Assembly: GCF_040812395.1 (NCBI RefSeq)
Contig: NZ_JBFNXH010000006.1
Coordinates: 186,001-250,000 of the forward strand
DNA length: 64,000 nucleotides
From: Paenibacillus_E sp040812395
Lineage (GTDB): Bacteria; Bacillota; Bacilli; Paenibacillales; NBRC-103111
Reading direction: 5' to 3'
Shown here: one piece after another, positions 7,863 through 17,221 of the stretch
Numbering within the stretch: position 1 is the first letter of the stretch
Layout of the letters: every line of letters begins with the position of its first letter
Made by a program: the position numbers and the translations under genes
The notes under the pieces: generated by a model
Databases searched by the model: none
What the model saw: the letters and a program-made list of their open reading frames with translations, nothing else
Told to the model about the DNA's origin: nothing

Positions 7863-9581
7863 TTACGATTCTATGGAGTTAGGAGATTTAGCGTGCAAGA
7901 TAGGTAATGCGCTTGCGGAAATTGCCCGATCAGCCGAAAGCGGCAAAGGAATCACATTGTCCTGCAGTTCAATGCCAAGCGCTATCTGCAACACTTCCTC
8001 AATCGATTCCGCAGCTATTACTTCTACGCCGGGCAGATCTGCAAACATCTCTTGCCAGTTTTCTTTTGGAATTACGACCTTGGTGGCCCCCGCTTGGAAA
8101 GCAGCTTCTACTTTCGCCACAACGCCTCCCACAGGCTTCACTTTGCCGTGAATGCTCATCTCGCCTGTCATCGCCAGCTTGTTGTCCACAGGTATTTTAT
8201 GTATCGCGGAGGCAATCGCCGTAGCCATCGAAATTCCTGCAGAAGGTCCATCAATCGGAACCCCTCCCGGGAAATTAATGTGCAGATCATAGTCTGACGT
8301 ATTGAATCCCAACTTACGCAGCACGGTGAGCACATTTTCGACCGATCCACGGGCCATGCTCTTTCTGCGTATCGTTCGGGAGCCTCCTCCCATTTCTTCT
8401 TCATCCACAACGCCTGTGATGTTGAATTTACCTGTTCCCGGTACGACGACTGGAATAGCGCTAACTTCAATTTCTAGCAGCGTGCCCAAATTAGGGCCAT
8501 AAACAGCTAAGCCGTTCACAAAACCAACCTGCGGGTGAGCAGGCACTTTACGTTCAGGTCTCGGCGGAATTTGTGACGAATTTACGACCCATTCGATGTC
8601 AGCCGCAGTAATCTCTTCCCGTTTGTCTGTCAAAGCTATGCCTGCTGCAAGCTGTATCACGTTTACAGCTTCCCTGCCATTGGTCGCATATCGAGTGACT
8701 ACATGCACAGCGGATGGACTTTCTTGGAAGCCGATTTTCTTCAGCGCTTTTTGCGCAATTTCGCCTACCTCTTCTGGAAGCAAAGGCCGAAAAAATATTT
8801 CCAGGCAGCGCGAGCGAATAGCCGGCGGAATCTCGCTTGGTGTCCGAGTCGTCGCCCCTACCAACCGGAAGTCGGCAGGCAGCCCATTTTGGAAAATGTC
8901 GTGAATGTAATTGGGAATATTCGTATCTTCTGAGCTGTAATAGGCGCTTTCCAGGAAAACTTTGCGATCTTCCAGTACCTTTAATAATTTATTCATTTGG
9001 GTAGGATGCAATTCACCAATCTCATCAATAAACAAGATGCCTCCGTGCGCTTTCGTAACGGCTCCTGGCTTAGGCTGCGGAATACCGGCAACCCCCATGG
9101 CTCCTGCGCCTTGATAAATAGGATCATGCACCGAACCAATTAGCGGATCAGCGATCCCCCTCTCGTCAAAACGAGCTGTAGTCGCATCGATTTCTGTAAA
9201 TTTAGAATCAGGACGGAAAGGGGATTCCTGGTTTTTCTTTGCTTCTTCCAAAACGACCCGGGCAGCCGCGGTTTTACCGACGCCAGGAGGGCCATAGATC
9301 AAAACATGCTGCGGGTTCGGACCGCATAGCGCAGCTTTCAAAGCTTTGAGCCCTTCTTTCTGGCCAACGATATCCTGCATGGAGGTTGGGCGCGTTTTCT
9401 CAGACAACGGCTTCGTCAAGGAGATAGAGCGCAGCTTACGCAGCTTCTCCAATTCCTTTCTGGACTCTCTATCGACCGCAGACCGATTCGTCTGTTGATT
9501 GCGCAGCAAATTCCAAAAATACAATCCGATCACAACAGCGAAAAACACTTGAATTACCATGAGAATAATACTTAAGCTCAT
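7863..9581 (-). CDS. lonB: ATP-dependent protease LonB (spore-former type)
   Basis: LonB is the membrane-anchored, shorter Lon homologue of endospore formers, active in the developing forespore in Bacillus. The 572-residue product has one N-terminal membrane segment (about residues 4-23), Walker A GPPGVGKT (97-104), Walker B ILFIDEIGE, and a Lon protease domain with the catalytic serine in PIDGPSAGISM and lysine in VGGVVAKVEAAF. The ATG at 9581 follows a strong AGGAGG. Upstream at 9641-9650 the minus strand reads GGGAATAATG, which fits a sigma-F -10 box, but no good -35 stands at the right distance. A forespore promoter is therefore only a possibility here. Confidence 0.96.
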   Translation of the reverse strand: MSLSIILMVIQVFFAVVIGLYFWNLLRNQQTNRSAVDRESRKELEKLRKLRSISLTKPLSEKTRPTSMQDIVGQKEGLKALKAALCGPNPQHVLIYGPPGVGKTAAARVVLEEAKKNQESPFRPDSKFTEIDATTARFDERGIADPLIGSVHDPIYQGAGAMGVAGIPQPKPGAVTKAHGGILFIDEIGELHPTQMNKLLKVLEDRKVFLESAYYSSEDTNIPNYIHDIFQNGLPADFRLVGATTRTPSEIPPAIRSRCLEIFFRPLLPEEVGEIAQKALKKIGFQESPSAVHVVTRYATNGREAVNVIQLAAGIALTDKREEITAADIEWVVNSSQIPPRPERKVPAHPQVGFVNGLAVYGPNLGTLLEIEVSAIPVVVPGTGKFNITGVVDEEEMGGGSRTIRRKSMARGSVENVLTVLRKLGFNTSDYDLHINFPGGVPIDGPSAGISMATAIASAIHKIPVDNKLAMTGEMSIHGKVKPVGGVVAKVEAAFQAGATKVVIPKENWQEMFADLPGVEVIAAESIEEVLQIALGIELQDNVIPLPLSADRAISASALPILHAKSPNSIES

Positions 9582-9757
9582 CTTCCTACCTCCTAAACGT
9601 TTTCATTCTTAAGAACGTAATCGCAAATCGTTATACCACTCATTATTCCCGTGTAAAAGAAGGTTAATCCAATCTATGCAAACTTTTGCAGGATGCATGA
9701 CAGACCTTCATTCGAAGAAACATATAGAGTAGATATTGATGCGAAGGATGTGGTTTC

Positions 9758-10435
9758 ATGAAGCAAATCCTTGCCATCCTTGTACTTACCATTTCACTTT
9801 GTATAACAAGTACGGATGCCATAGCGCAAAGCGTAGACAATCCCTTACTGCCAGGTGCTGATGTGCTGATTGATGTTGGGCATGGCGGAGTAGACAGCGG
9901 AGCCATGTTCGGAAAATATGAAGAGAAAGCTATGAATCTAGCCATCTCCAAGAAAACTTACAAACTGCTTAAAAAGAGAGGTTTTCGAGTTGCCATCAAC
10001 CGCAAAGAGGATTACGCGTTAAGTGATGATAACAACTGGTCATTTGGCGGAAGACATCGCAAAGATCTCGCCCAAAGAGCAGGAATAGCGAATACCCTAC
10101 AGCCCAAAATCATGCTTAGCATGCATATTAATGCAGGCAGACCTTCCCGGCGCGGCCCGCTTGTCATTTATCAAAATCAATCCGACAGCATTTTGCTTGC
10201 ACATTTGCTGCAGCAGTCATTAAACCGTGTTTACGGGACAGATGAGCTTCCTGTATACGGAAAAAAATATTTCGTACTCAAGCATACGACATGTCCATCT
10301 GTCATCGTTGAGCTAGGCTTCATCACGAACAAAACGGACCGCAAGCTGCTGAACGACTCCCACCACCAAGCAAAGCTGGCGGAAGCGATCAGCACGGCTG
10401 TACAGCAATATTTTGCTATGATTCATCCTACTTAA
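9758..10435 (+). CDS. cwlD: N-acetylmuramoyl-L-alanine amidase, CwlD-like
   Basis: An exported zinc amidase of the Amidase_3 family that removes peptides from muramic acid. In spore formers CwlD does this to make cortex muramic-delta-lactam. The 225-residue product has a signal peptide (about 1-24) and a catalytic domain with the zinc ligands and catalytic glutamates visible: DVGHGG (His42), KYEEK (Glu55/56), SMHINA (His123) and VELGFITN (Glu185). The start at ATG 9758 has AAGGATGTGG upstream. It is the only plus-strand gene in this block, divergent from lonB, and overlaps the end of the convergent deacetylase gene by 8 bases. The CwlD assignment over other amidases rests on size and single-domain structure. 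Confidence 0.85.
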   Translation: MKQILAILVLTISLCITSTDAIAQSVDNPLLPGADVLIDVGHGGVDSGAMFGKYEEKAMNLAISKKTYKLLKKRGFRVAINRKEDYALSDDNNWSFGGRHRKDLAQRAGIANTLQPKIMLSMHINAGRPSRRGPLVIYQNQSDSILLAHLLQQSLNRVYGTDELPVYGKKYFVLKHTTCPSVIVELGFITNKTDRKLLNDSHHQAKLAEAISTAVQQYFAMIHPT

Positions 10436-11243
10436 CGGTTTGCATCTTCATTGTTTTGGAAATTGATACAAAGGTACCTTCTTTTCCAAGAGAAGGAATG
10501 GCTTCCTTGATCACCTGCGCGGTTTTCTTTCCCGGAGGGCCTACGTGTCCAATGGCGATGCAGATGTCTCTTTCGTGAACAAGTTTCTTGAATTTATTCA
10601 TTTGTTTATTAATGTGGCTATAGGTGTAGAGATCATCGAAAAAGAGCTGATTTTCCGAATAGGGCACACCCATTTGTCCAGCGAGCTTGCCGACTAAACT
10701 CTTGGGTGTCGTCCTGCTGTCCAGCAGCATCAAGCCCTTTTCTTTACAAATCTCCACGACTATTTTCATAACCCTTTCGTCGGCTGTAGCCTTAGATCCC
10801 ATATGATTATTGATCCCTATGGCGTAAGGTACGTCAGCGATTGCCGCTAGCACCCTCTTGCGAATTTCGTCATTGGAGAGATCGGTTGTTATCGATCCTG
10901 GACCCAGCCAGCTTCTCTTGCCGCGCACAGGCTCCATCGGCAGATGTAAAATGACCTCATGGCCCTTTTCATGAGCTAACTGGGCATCTTGCTTTGTTGA
11001 CGGCAAAAAGGGCATGACAGCTACGGTGAGCGGAATCCCCAGATTGAGCATTTCCGTGGTACCATCCATATTGTTGCCGAAATCATCAATGACGATGGCG
11101 ATTTGCTTACCAGGTTTGGCCGTTTCCTGCATCGGCGGCATGGGTTCATCCAGTGCCCTGGCTTGGAACGGATGTATAAGCAGCAAGCCGCTCATCATTA
11201 ACGGGAGAGTCACTGATAATAATTTCCTTGTGCGCATAATCAT
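10428..11243 (-). CDS. Divergent polysaccharide deacetylase (YibQ type), exported
   Basis: The 271-residue product has a signal peptide (about residues 1-30) and then a Polysacc_deac_2 domain. Its hallmarks are IAIVIDDFGNN at about 48-58, HEVILHLPMEP at about 94-104, GINNHMGSKAT, LLDSRTTPKS and AIGHVGPPGKKT. Members are thought to act on envelope glycans, but no substrate is proven. It is convergent with the amidase gene (8-base overlap) and lies between ispG and lonB. Pairing of an amidase with a deacetylase echoes the CwlD/PdaA pair that makes cortex lactam, but this protein is not of the PdaA family, so a shared pathway is inference. Confidence 0.88.
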   Translation of the reverse strand: MIMRTRKLLSVTLPLMMSGLLLIHPFQARALDEPMPPMQETAKPGKQIAIVIDDFGNNMDGTTEMLNLGIPLTVAVMPFLPSTKQDAQLAHEKGHEVILHLPMEPVRGKRSWLGPGSITTDLSNDEIRKRVLAAIADVPYAIGINNHMGSKATADERVMKIVVEICKEKGLMLLDSRTTPKSLVGKLAGQMGVPYSENQLFFDDLYTYSHINKQMNKFKKLVHERDICIAIGHVGPPGKKTAQVIKEAIPSLGKEGTFVSISKTMKMQTVK

Positions 11244-11334
11244 TCTCCTTCGAATTTTTCACCAGCTTAACTGGCGCGGCAAGCATCAGCTTTCCAGATT
11301 TACTCATTATGCTTCTCTTTCCCAAGGAATATGC

Positions 11335-11375
11335 GCAAAAAAGCCCAAAAGGATTTCATCCATCCTCTTGGGCTT
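11335..11375 (-). terminator. Strong terminator after ispG
   Basis: A 14-bp stem (11341-11354 with 11362-11375, one G-T pair) with a 7-base loop, followed on the minus strand by TTTTGCG. It sits 10 bases beyond the ispG stop codon. Confidence 0.9.
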
Positions 11376-11385
11376 CTTGGTCTCT

Positions 11386-12486
11386 TTATGAATGCTTGCG
11401 TCCTGGGATCACTCCCGTTTTCTCGTAAGAGTCAACTATAATGTCAATTTCTTTCTTTAGCTCAGCCAGCAGATCTGCTTCTGGAACTTTACGAATCATT
11501 TCCCCGTATCGGAAAAGCATGCCCTCGCCGCGAGCGCCTGCGATGCCAATATCGGCTTCACGTGCTTCGCCAGGGCCGTTGACCGCGCACCCAAGCACCG
11601 AAACCTTGATGGGCACTTTAATCTTGGCGATGTACGCCTCAACCTCATTGGCAATGGAGAATAAATCAATATCCAAACGACCGCATGTCGGACAAGAGAC
11701 TAGCGTTGCAGCATTCGTAATCAATCCGAACGTTTTGAGCAATTCGCGCGCTACTTTTATCTCTTCGACAGGGTCAGCACTAAGCGAGATTCGGACCGTA
11801 TTACCGATCCCCATGTTCAGAAGGGCACCGATACCTGCAGCACTCTTCACGGCGCCAGTGAACAGCGTTCCAGCCTCTGTGATGCCAAGGTGCAGCGGAT
11901 AGTTGAATGCCTTCGCGGCTTTGGAGTAAGCAGCAATTGCCATGGGAACGTCAGATGCTTTGAGCGAAACGATAATATCATGGAAATCAAGCTCTTCCAA
12001 AATATTAATGTGGAACAAGGCGCTTTCTACCATGGCATCAGGCGTAGGATACCCATACTTCTCTAGCAAGTGGTTCTCGAGCGAGCCGGCATTGACCCCA
12101 ATACGGATCGGAATACCACGCTCCTTGCATGCTTTAACAACGGCTTCGACCTTCTCTCGACGGCCGATATTCCCAGGATTGATACGGACCTTATCAATTC
12201 CGTTCTCAATTGCGGCAAGCGCCAAACGATGGTCGAAATGAATATCCGCAACAAGCGGAATATGAATTTGCTTTTTAATTTCCTTGATAGCTTCCGCAGC
12301 TTCCTTATTGTTCACCGTTACACGAACAATTTGGCAGCCCGCTTCTTCAAGGCGGTGGATCTCAGCGACCGTAGCTTTGACATCAGCCGTTTTCGTTGTG
12401 CACATACTTTGGATGATGACTTCGTTGCTGCCACCTATCGTTAAATCGCCCACCCGGACAGGGCGGGTATCTTTTCTATGGAACAT
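11386..12486 (-). CDS. ispG: 4-hydroxy-3-methylbut-2-enyl-diphosphate synthase
   Basis: An iron-sulphur enzyme converting methylerythritol cyclodiphosphate to HMBPP in isoprenoid synthesis. The 366-residue product has the N-terminal TIM-barrel part and the C-terminal cluster-binding part. The three [4Fe-4S] cysteines are in SCPTCGR (265, 268) and LGCAVNGPGE (300), with the fourth ligand Glu307. The start at ATG 12486 (MFHRKDTRPVRVG) is preferred because GGGAGAG precedes it; the upstream in-frame extension is not family-like. Placement between clpX and lonB is not the Bacillus subtilis arrangement. Confidence 0.97.
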   Translation of the reverse strand: MFHRKDTRPVRVGDLTIGGSNEVIIQSMCTTKTADVKATVAEIHRLEEAGCQIVRVTVNNKEAAEAIKEIKKQIHIPLVADIHFDHRLALAAIENGIDKVRINPGNIGRREKVEAVVKACKERGIPIRIGVNAGSLENHLLEKYGYPTPDAMVESALFHINILEELDFHDIIVSLKASDVPMAIAAYSKAAKAFNYPLHLGITEAGTLFTGAVKSAAGIGALLNMGIGNTVRISLSADPVEEIKVARELLKTFGLITNAATLVSCPTCGRLDIDLFSIANEVEAYIAKIKVPIKVSVLGCAVNGPGEAREADIGIAGARGEGMLFRYGEMIRKVPEADLLAELKKEIDIIVDSYEKTGVIPGRKHS

Positions 12487-12582
12487 TATGGTTTCTCTCC
12501 CATGACACCAAACATCCTCCGCTCCAATTTCCATGTAGGAAACCGGATTGGAGGCTGTGTGTTGAATTTGTGAAATTATGGG

Positions 12583-13851
12583 TTACGCACTTTCTTCTTT
12601 CTTCTTGCCAGTCGTCTGTCCGCCTTCTTTGGTTGTCAAAACAGGCGTTATTTTGTTTTGCACGGTTTCTTTGGTCACCATACAAGTAGAGACGTCTGTT
12701 CTCGAAGGGACTTCGAACATCACGTCAAGCATAATGCTCTCTATGATCGCTCTCAGACCGCGCGCGCCTGTATTACGTTTAATCGCCTCTTTGGCAATCG
12801 CGTCAAGCGCCTCTGCGTCGAATTCCAACGATACATTATCCATCTCCAACATCTTCTGGTATTGCTTCACCAAAGCATTCTTCGGCTCGGAAAGAATACG
12901 AACAAGAGCTGCTTCATCTAGTGGCTCCAAAGTTGAAATAACCGGTAGACGACCAACGAATTCTGGAATTAATCCGAATTTCAGCAAGTCTTCCGGAAGC
13001 ACCATGGACAGGTACTCACCTGGTTTCAAATCGACTTTCATGCCGTCAGTGCTAAATCCGATGACTTTTTTGCCGATTCTGCGTTTGATGATCTGCTCGA
13101 GGCCATCGAAGGCTCCGCCGCAAATAAACAAAATGTTCGTTGTATCGATTTGGATGAATTCTTGGTGAGGATGCTTACGTCCGCCTTGCGGAGGAACTGA
13201 AGCAACTGTACCTTCAAGAATTTTCAGCAATGCCTGCTGAACGCCCTCTCCGGAAACATCTCTCGTAATCGATGGGTTCTCGGATTTGCGCGCCACTTTA
13301 TCGATTTCGTCGATATAAATAATACCGCGCTCAGCTTTTTCCACATCGTAATCGGCTGCTTGAATCAATTTCAGTAAAATGTTCTCTACGTCTTCGCCCA
13401 CATAACCAGCTTCTGTCAAAGAAGTCGCGTCAGCGATCGCAAACGGAACGTTAAGGATTTTGGCAAGCGTCTGCGCAAGCAGCGTTTTACCGCTTCCTGT
13501 CGGCCCTAAGAGCACAATGTTACTTTTTTGAAGTTCAACATCCTCAAGCTTGTTCTGCGAGTTGATGCGTTTGTAATGGTTATATACCGCTACAGCTAAT
13601 GATTTCTTCGCTTGATCCTGGCCAATGACATATTGGTCCAAAATGTTGCGAATTTCTTTCGGCTTCGGAACATCCTTCAGGTCCAGCTCTTCCTCATGGC
13701 CCAGTTCCTCTTCAACAATCTCCGTGCAAAGCTCTATACATTCATCACAAATGTAAACCCCTGGACCTGCAACTAATTTGCGAACTTGGTCTTGGGATTT
13801 CCCGCAAAAGGAACATTTGAGTTGGCCTTTTTCATCGTTAAATTTAAACAT
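12583..13851 (-). CDS. clpX: ClpXP protease ATPase subunit ClpX
   Basis: A AAA+ unfoldase that feeds substrates to ClpP. The 422-residue product has an N-terminal zinc-binding domain (Cys13, 16, 35, 38), Walker A GPTGSGKT (116-123), Walker B IIYIDEIDK, the pore loop GYVGEDVENI, the IGKKVIGF loop equivalent to the ClpP-contact loop, and sensor 2 GARGLRAIIE. The ATG at 13851 has AAAGGAGTGATCCC upstream. It follows clpP by 12 bases, so the two subunits are made from one message, unlike in Bacillus subtilis, where clpP stands apart. Confidence 0.97.
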   Translation of the reverse strand: MFKFNDEKGQLKCSFCGKSQDQVRKLVAGPGVYICDECIELCTEIVEEELGHEEELDLKDVPKPKEIRNILDQYVIGQDQAKKSLAVAVYNHYKRINSQNKLEDVELQKSNIVLLGPTGSGKTLLAQTLAKILNVPFAIADATSLTEAGYVGEDVENILLKLIQAADYDVEKAERGIIYIDEIDKVARKSENPSITRDVSGEGVQQALLKILEGTVASVPPQGGRKHPHQEFIQIDTTNILFICGGAFDGLEQIIKRRIGKKVIGFSTDGMKVDLKPGEYLSMVLPEDLLKFGLIPEFVGRLPVISTLEPLDEAALVRILSEPKNALVKQYQKMLEMDNVSLEFDAEALDAIAKEAIKRNTGARGLRAIIESIMLDVMFEVPSRTDVSTCMVTKETVQNKITPVLTTKEGGQTTGKKKEESA

Positions 13852-13863
13852 GGGATCACTCCT

Positions 13864-14454
13864 TTATTTCAAGTCGTTTCGAGTGATAACCTCGTCGATT
13901 AAACCGTATGCTTTCGCTTCTTCAGCGCTCATAAAGTTATCGCGATCGGTGTCTCTTTCGATCTTTTCAAGCGGCTGTCCCGTACGCTCCACATAAATCT
14001 GGTTGAGTTTTTGCTTTGTTTTAATAATCCAATCCGCATGGATTTTGATATCGGTCGCTTGACCTCGAACGCCTCCGAGCGGCTGGTGAATCATTACTTC
14101 TGCATTAGGCAGCGCAAATCGCTTGCCCTTAGCTCCAGCTGTTAACAGCAAGGAACCCATACTTGCAGCCATGCCTACGCAGATCGTAGACACATCCGGC
14201 TTAATGAACTGCATGGTATCAAAGATACCCATCCCCGCTGTTACAGACCCACCTGGGGAATTGATATATAAGTGGATATCCTTCTCAGGATCCTGAGCGG
14301 ATAAAAAGAGCAGCTGGGCAATGACCAAATTAGCCACATCGTCATCGATGGCGCTCCCGATGAAGATAATGCGGTCCTTGAGCAGGCGCGAGTAGATATC
14401 GTAGGAACGTTCCCCACGAGCCTCTTGTTCAACAACCATAGGAATAAGACTCAT
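13864..14454 (-). CDS. clpP: ATP-dependent Clp protease proteolytic subunit
   Basis: A self-compartmentalised serine protease that works with ClpX, encoded immediately downstream. The 196-residue product has the full catalytic triad: Ser98 in GMAASMGS, His123 in VMIHQPLGG and Asp172 in DTDRDNF. The N-terminus MSLIPMVVEQ is typical of Firmicutes. No CtsR heptad repeats are visible upstream, only a candidate sigma-A promoter, so heat-shock control through CtsR is not supported here. Confidence 0.97.
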   Translation of the reverse strand: MSLIPMVVEQEARGERSYDIYSRLLKDRIIFIGSAIDDDVANLVIAQLLFLSAQDPEKDIHLYINSPGGSVTAGMGIFDTMQFIKPDVSTICVGMAASMGSLLLTAGAKGKRFALPNAEVMIHQPLGGVRGQATDIKIHADWIIKTKQKLNQIYVERTGQPLEKIERDTDRDNFMSAEEAKAYGLIDEVITRNDLK

Positions 14455-14554
14455 TGTACCAACTCCTTTTACGGCAAATAGCCATGTTTCACCCTATGCG
14501 GGATCTATTGACGGAAACAGGAAAATTTTCATGTTCCTTCTCCACCTAAGTAAC

Positions 14555-14583
14555 AGTTTAACACGTTTGAGCAGCAAAGTCAT
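14555..14583 (-). promoter_or_regulatory. Candidate promoter of clpP-clpX
   Basis: On the minus strand ATGACT (14578-14583), 17 bases, TAAACT (14555-14560), about 100 bases before the clpP ATG. The match is moderate. Confidence 0.45.
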
Positions 14584-14650
14584 TTTTTCAGGGTACAGCT
14601 ATGTATGCGGGATTTTCTTGCTTATGTGAGGCAAATTGAGGCCAAAAATA

Positions 14651-14690
14651 GGGTAAAAGAAAGGCACGCCAGCGTTACGAACGTGCCTTT
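14651..14690 (-). terminator. Terminator after tig
   Basis: AAAGGCACG and CGTGCCTTT form a 9-bp stem with a 13-base loop, followed on the minus strand by CTTTTACC, 11 bases beyond the tig stop. tig is therefore a separate unit from clpP. Confidence 0.8.
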
Positions 14691-14701
14691 ACTTACCTTA
14701 T

Positions 14702-16003
14702 TTACACTGCTGCGGAAACATGCTTGCTATTTTCGAGCAGGAAGTCTACGGTTTTTCTTACAACCAAATCATTTGTCAAACCTTCAAGGCTGCCATTGGA
14801 AGCGAACAGCTCGCGAAGTTCTGCTGCAGATCTTTGGTAAGATTGCGCATATTTCTCAAGTTCTGCATCGACTTCTTCATCAGATACCGTGATTTTCTCA
14901 GCTGCTGCGATCGCTTCAAGAACGAGGTTGTTGCGAACACGCTTCTCAGCGTCTTCTCTCATTTGATCTTTCAGCACGCTTTCGTTTTGGCCGGAGAATT
15001 GGAAGTAAATTTCGAGCGTCATGCCTTGGGAGCGAAGACGTCTTTCGAATTCTTTCACCATAACATCAAGCTCAGCTTCTACCATAGCTGCTGGAATTTC
15101 AACTTCGGCGTTTGCCGCGGCTTTTTCGACAACAGCCGTTTCTTTAGCTGCTTCTCCGTCTTTTTCTTTACGCTCTTGAAGATTTTTTTTCATATCTTCT
15201 TTGTATTCATCAAGCGTATCGAACTCGCTAACGTCTTTGGCGAACTCATCATCGAGCTCTGGCAGGTTCTTGCGTTTGATGTCGTGAATTTTCACTTTGA
15301 ACACAGCCGCTTTACCTTTAAGGTCTTCGGAATGATAGTTCTCAGGGAAGTTAACTTCAACTTCTTTCTCTTCGTCTTTCGCAAGGCCATCGAGCTGCTC
15401 TTCGAAACCTGGGATGAAGCTATTGGAGCCAAGCTCAAGGGAGTATTTCTCCGCTTTGCCGCCTTCGAAAGCTTCGCCATCAACGAATCCTTCGAAATCA
15501 AGAACAACGACATCTCCATTAGCAGCTTGCCCTTCTTCAAGAACAATAAGTTCCGCATGACGCTGTTGAAGGCGTTTCAGTTCTTCATTCACTTCTTCGT
15601 CCGTTACAGCCGCATCTACCGCTTCAACTTCAATGCCTTTGTAGTCGCCAAGTGTAACTTCCGGTTTAACCGTTACTTTCGCTTTGAATTTCAGAACTTG
15701 ACCTTTGCCGAACTGCTCAACGTCAACCTCTGGACGATCAACAGGCTCAATGCCTGCCTCTTCGACAGCTTGTACATAAACTTCAGGTAAAATGATATCT
15801 AAAGCATCTTGATACAAGCTTTCAATACCAAATTTAGCTTCAAAGATAGAACGAGGTACTTTCCCTTTACGGAAACCTGGGACGTTCACTTTCGCGGATA
15901 CTTTTTTGAATGCTTTATCCAGTGCATCTGCGACGCGATCCGCGCCAACTTCCACTTCAAGAACGCCTACGTTCTTCTCTATTTTTTCCCAACTTGCTTT
16001 CAT
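14702..16003 (-). CDS. tig: Trigger factor chaperone
   Basis: A ribosome-bound chaperone and peptidyl-prolyl isomerase for nascent chains. The 433-residue product has the ribosome-binding loop with GFRKGKVPRS (about residues 44-53), a central FKBP-like domain (VVVLDFEGFVDGEAFEGG) and a long helical C-terminal domain. The start at ATG 16003 (MKASWEKIEK) is chosen because GGAGGGGAAGG lies upstream; ten further in-frame codons precede it without a ribosome site. It lies downstream of the YsoA-like gene and upstream of clpPX, as around tig in Bacillus. Confidence 0.97.
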   Translation of the reverse strand: MKASWEKIEKNVGVLEVEVGADRVADALDKAFKKVSAKVNVPGFRKGKVPRSIFEAKFGIESLYQDALDIILPEVYVQAVEEAGIEPVDRPEVDVEQFGKGQVLKFKAKVTVKPEVTLGDYKGIEVEAVDAAVTDEEVNEELKRLQQRHAELIVLEEGQAANGDVVVLDFEGFVDGEAFEGGKAEKYSLELGSNSFIPGFEEQLDGLAKDEEKEVEVNFPENYHSEDLKGKAAVFKVKIHDIKRKNLPELDDEFAKDVSEFDTLDEYKEDMKKNLQERKEKDGEAAKETAVVEKAAANAEVEIPAAMVEAELDVMVKEFERRLRSQGMTLEIYFQFSGQNESVLKDQMREDAEKRVRNNLVLEAIAAAEKITVSDEEVDAELEKYAQSYQRSAAELRELFASNGSLEGLTNDLVVRKTVDFLLENSKHVSAAV

Positions 16004-16148
16004 TTTATGCCTTCCCCTCCAAAAATGTACCATGACATATTTTCACGTTCTGGCAAGTGGAGTGTTCAAATAAATACCCCTACCTACCATTATAACCATT
16101 CTATTATAACATATAACATTTTCATTTCAAGGCAGATGCTTCCTTCAC

Positions 16149-17066
16149 TTATGAACGTTCTGGGTTCATCTGGTTCATGTACGTTTGCAGCGTGATATGA
16201 GCCCGCTTCCATTGCAATTTCATCGAATCGACAATGCCGTAGGTATCAAGAAGCTCCTCCCGGTTCGCGCTGCCGAACAGTCTCTCTTGAAGAACCGTGT
16301 GCAAAGCGGATGCCCAAACATCGACTGCTCCCTCCTCCAATTTCAACAAATCTGAATAGATAGAGGTTCCATAAGCATACGCGAGGAATTCTTGCCATGT
16401 TTGACTGGCAAAATAGACGAAATCAGGTTGATCCACCTCACTAATTTCCCCGACTCTGCGGATCATATCCTGAATTTGCGTTGGAAAATCTTCCGGGCAC
16501 AGCGGAGTCTCTTCAATCTCCACGAAGACAGCCGCCCCATTCTTAGGCAGTTCTATGAAGCCGCGTTCGCCCATATGCCGCAGCGTTTGCAGCGCCTTAA
16601 ATTGAATATAGGGATGCCGAGGCTTCTCGACAACCCACAGTTTCACCGCTTGACCGGCATCCTGCAGATCAACAAAAGCTAATTGCTCCAGTGCCGTTAC
16701 TTGCTGTTCCAGCGTGCCTTCCCGAAGGTTGTTCAATAGCTTCTCGCCGAATGCAGCATTGTCCTTCGCTTTATCTTGGATATACTGGCGAAGCAGTTCC
16801 TCTTCTTCTTCCTGTTCTTCCTCCGTTGCTTCCATGGCTGGAAACACCGTTTCGGGATGCATCGTTTGGAGCCACTGGAGCAGGGCTTCCCATTGATCTC
16901 GCTTGGACTGCTCGACGGTTGAAAATTGCAGCAAAAAGGTCAGCCGCTTCTGCGCCTCGTCATAGAGTTCTTTTTGCAAAAAACGCGTAATCTCTTCCTC
17001 ATACAACTGCTCTGTTTTGGGAAAAAGAATAAGATTGTTATTAGATGGTTCTGTTATGATGATCAC
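16149..17066 (-). CDS. YsoA-like helical-repeat protein upstream of tig
   Basis: This 305-residue soluble protein has an acidic stretch (EEEQEEEEE, about residues 82-90) and helical regions that could form TPR- or HEAT-like repeats, such as LTFLLQFSTVEQSKRDQWEA and VTALEQLAFVDLQDAGQAVKL. Bacillus subtilis carries ysoA, a TPR protein of unknown role, in the same place before tig, so I take it as a positional counterpart. The start is uncertain: GTG 17066 is next to GAGGTG, which would itself be the ribosome site for a slightly later start. The function is unknown. Confidence 0.72.
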   Translation of the reverse strand: MIIITEPSNNNLILFPKTEQLYEEEITRFLQKELYDEAQKRLTFLLQFSTVEQSKRDQWEALLQWLQTMHPETVFPAMEATEEEQEEEEELLRQYIQDKAKDNAAFGEKLLNNLREGTLEQQVTALEQLAFVDLQDAGQAVKLWVVEKPRHPYIQFKALQTLRHMGERGFIELPKNGAAVFVEIEETPLCPEDFPTQIQDMIRRVGEISEVDQPDFVYFASQTWQEFLAYAYGTSIYSDLLKLEEGAVDVWASALHTVLQERLFGSANREELLDTYGIVDSMKLQWKRAHITLQTYMNQMNPERS

Positions 17067-17140
17067 CTCAAGCGCTTGGTCTTACTGGAGTCAGTTTACT
17101 TGATTGTTATGGCGATTGCAAAATAAATGTTTAAACAGGG

Positions 17141-17170
17141 TTGACTTCATTGAAATCAATGTGATAATAT
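17141..17170 (+). promoter_or_regulatory. Promoter of the tRNA-Arg gene
   Basis: TTGACT (17141-17146) followed 16-18 bases later by an AT-rich -10 (GATAATAT, 17163-17170), about 50 bases before the tRNA. The exact -10 register is ambiguous. Confidence 0.6.
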
Positions 17171-17221
17171 AACTCTTGCTTCGCTAAAACGGATTGCGAT
17201 CCAACGGCGAAACGAGTCTGT

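Noticed and set aside
7844..7865. GGGCT/AGCCC hairpin followed by GTTTTTA on the plus strand between lonB and lon
   Set aside because: It resembles a terminator, but on the plus strand where no gene would use it; on the minus strand it has no T run. It could end an antisense transcript, but nothing else supports that.
9641..9650. Sigma-F promoter for lonB
   Set aside because: GGGAATAATG fits the -10, but no acceptable -35 occurs 15-16 bases upstream; kept only as a note under lonB.
14455..14600. CtsR operator before clpP
   Set aside because: No tandem GGTCAAA heptads were found on either strand.
14720..15790. Long plus-strand reading frame opposite tig
   Set aside because: Its Phe-rich composition is the mirror image of the Glu/Lys-rich trigger factor; it has no ribosome site and no recognisable domain.
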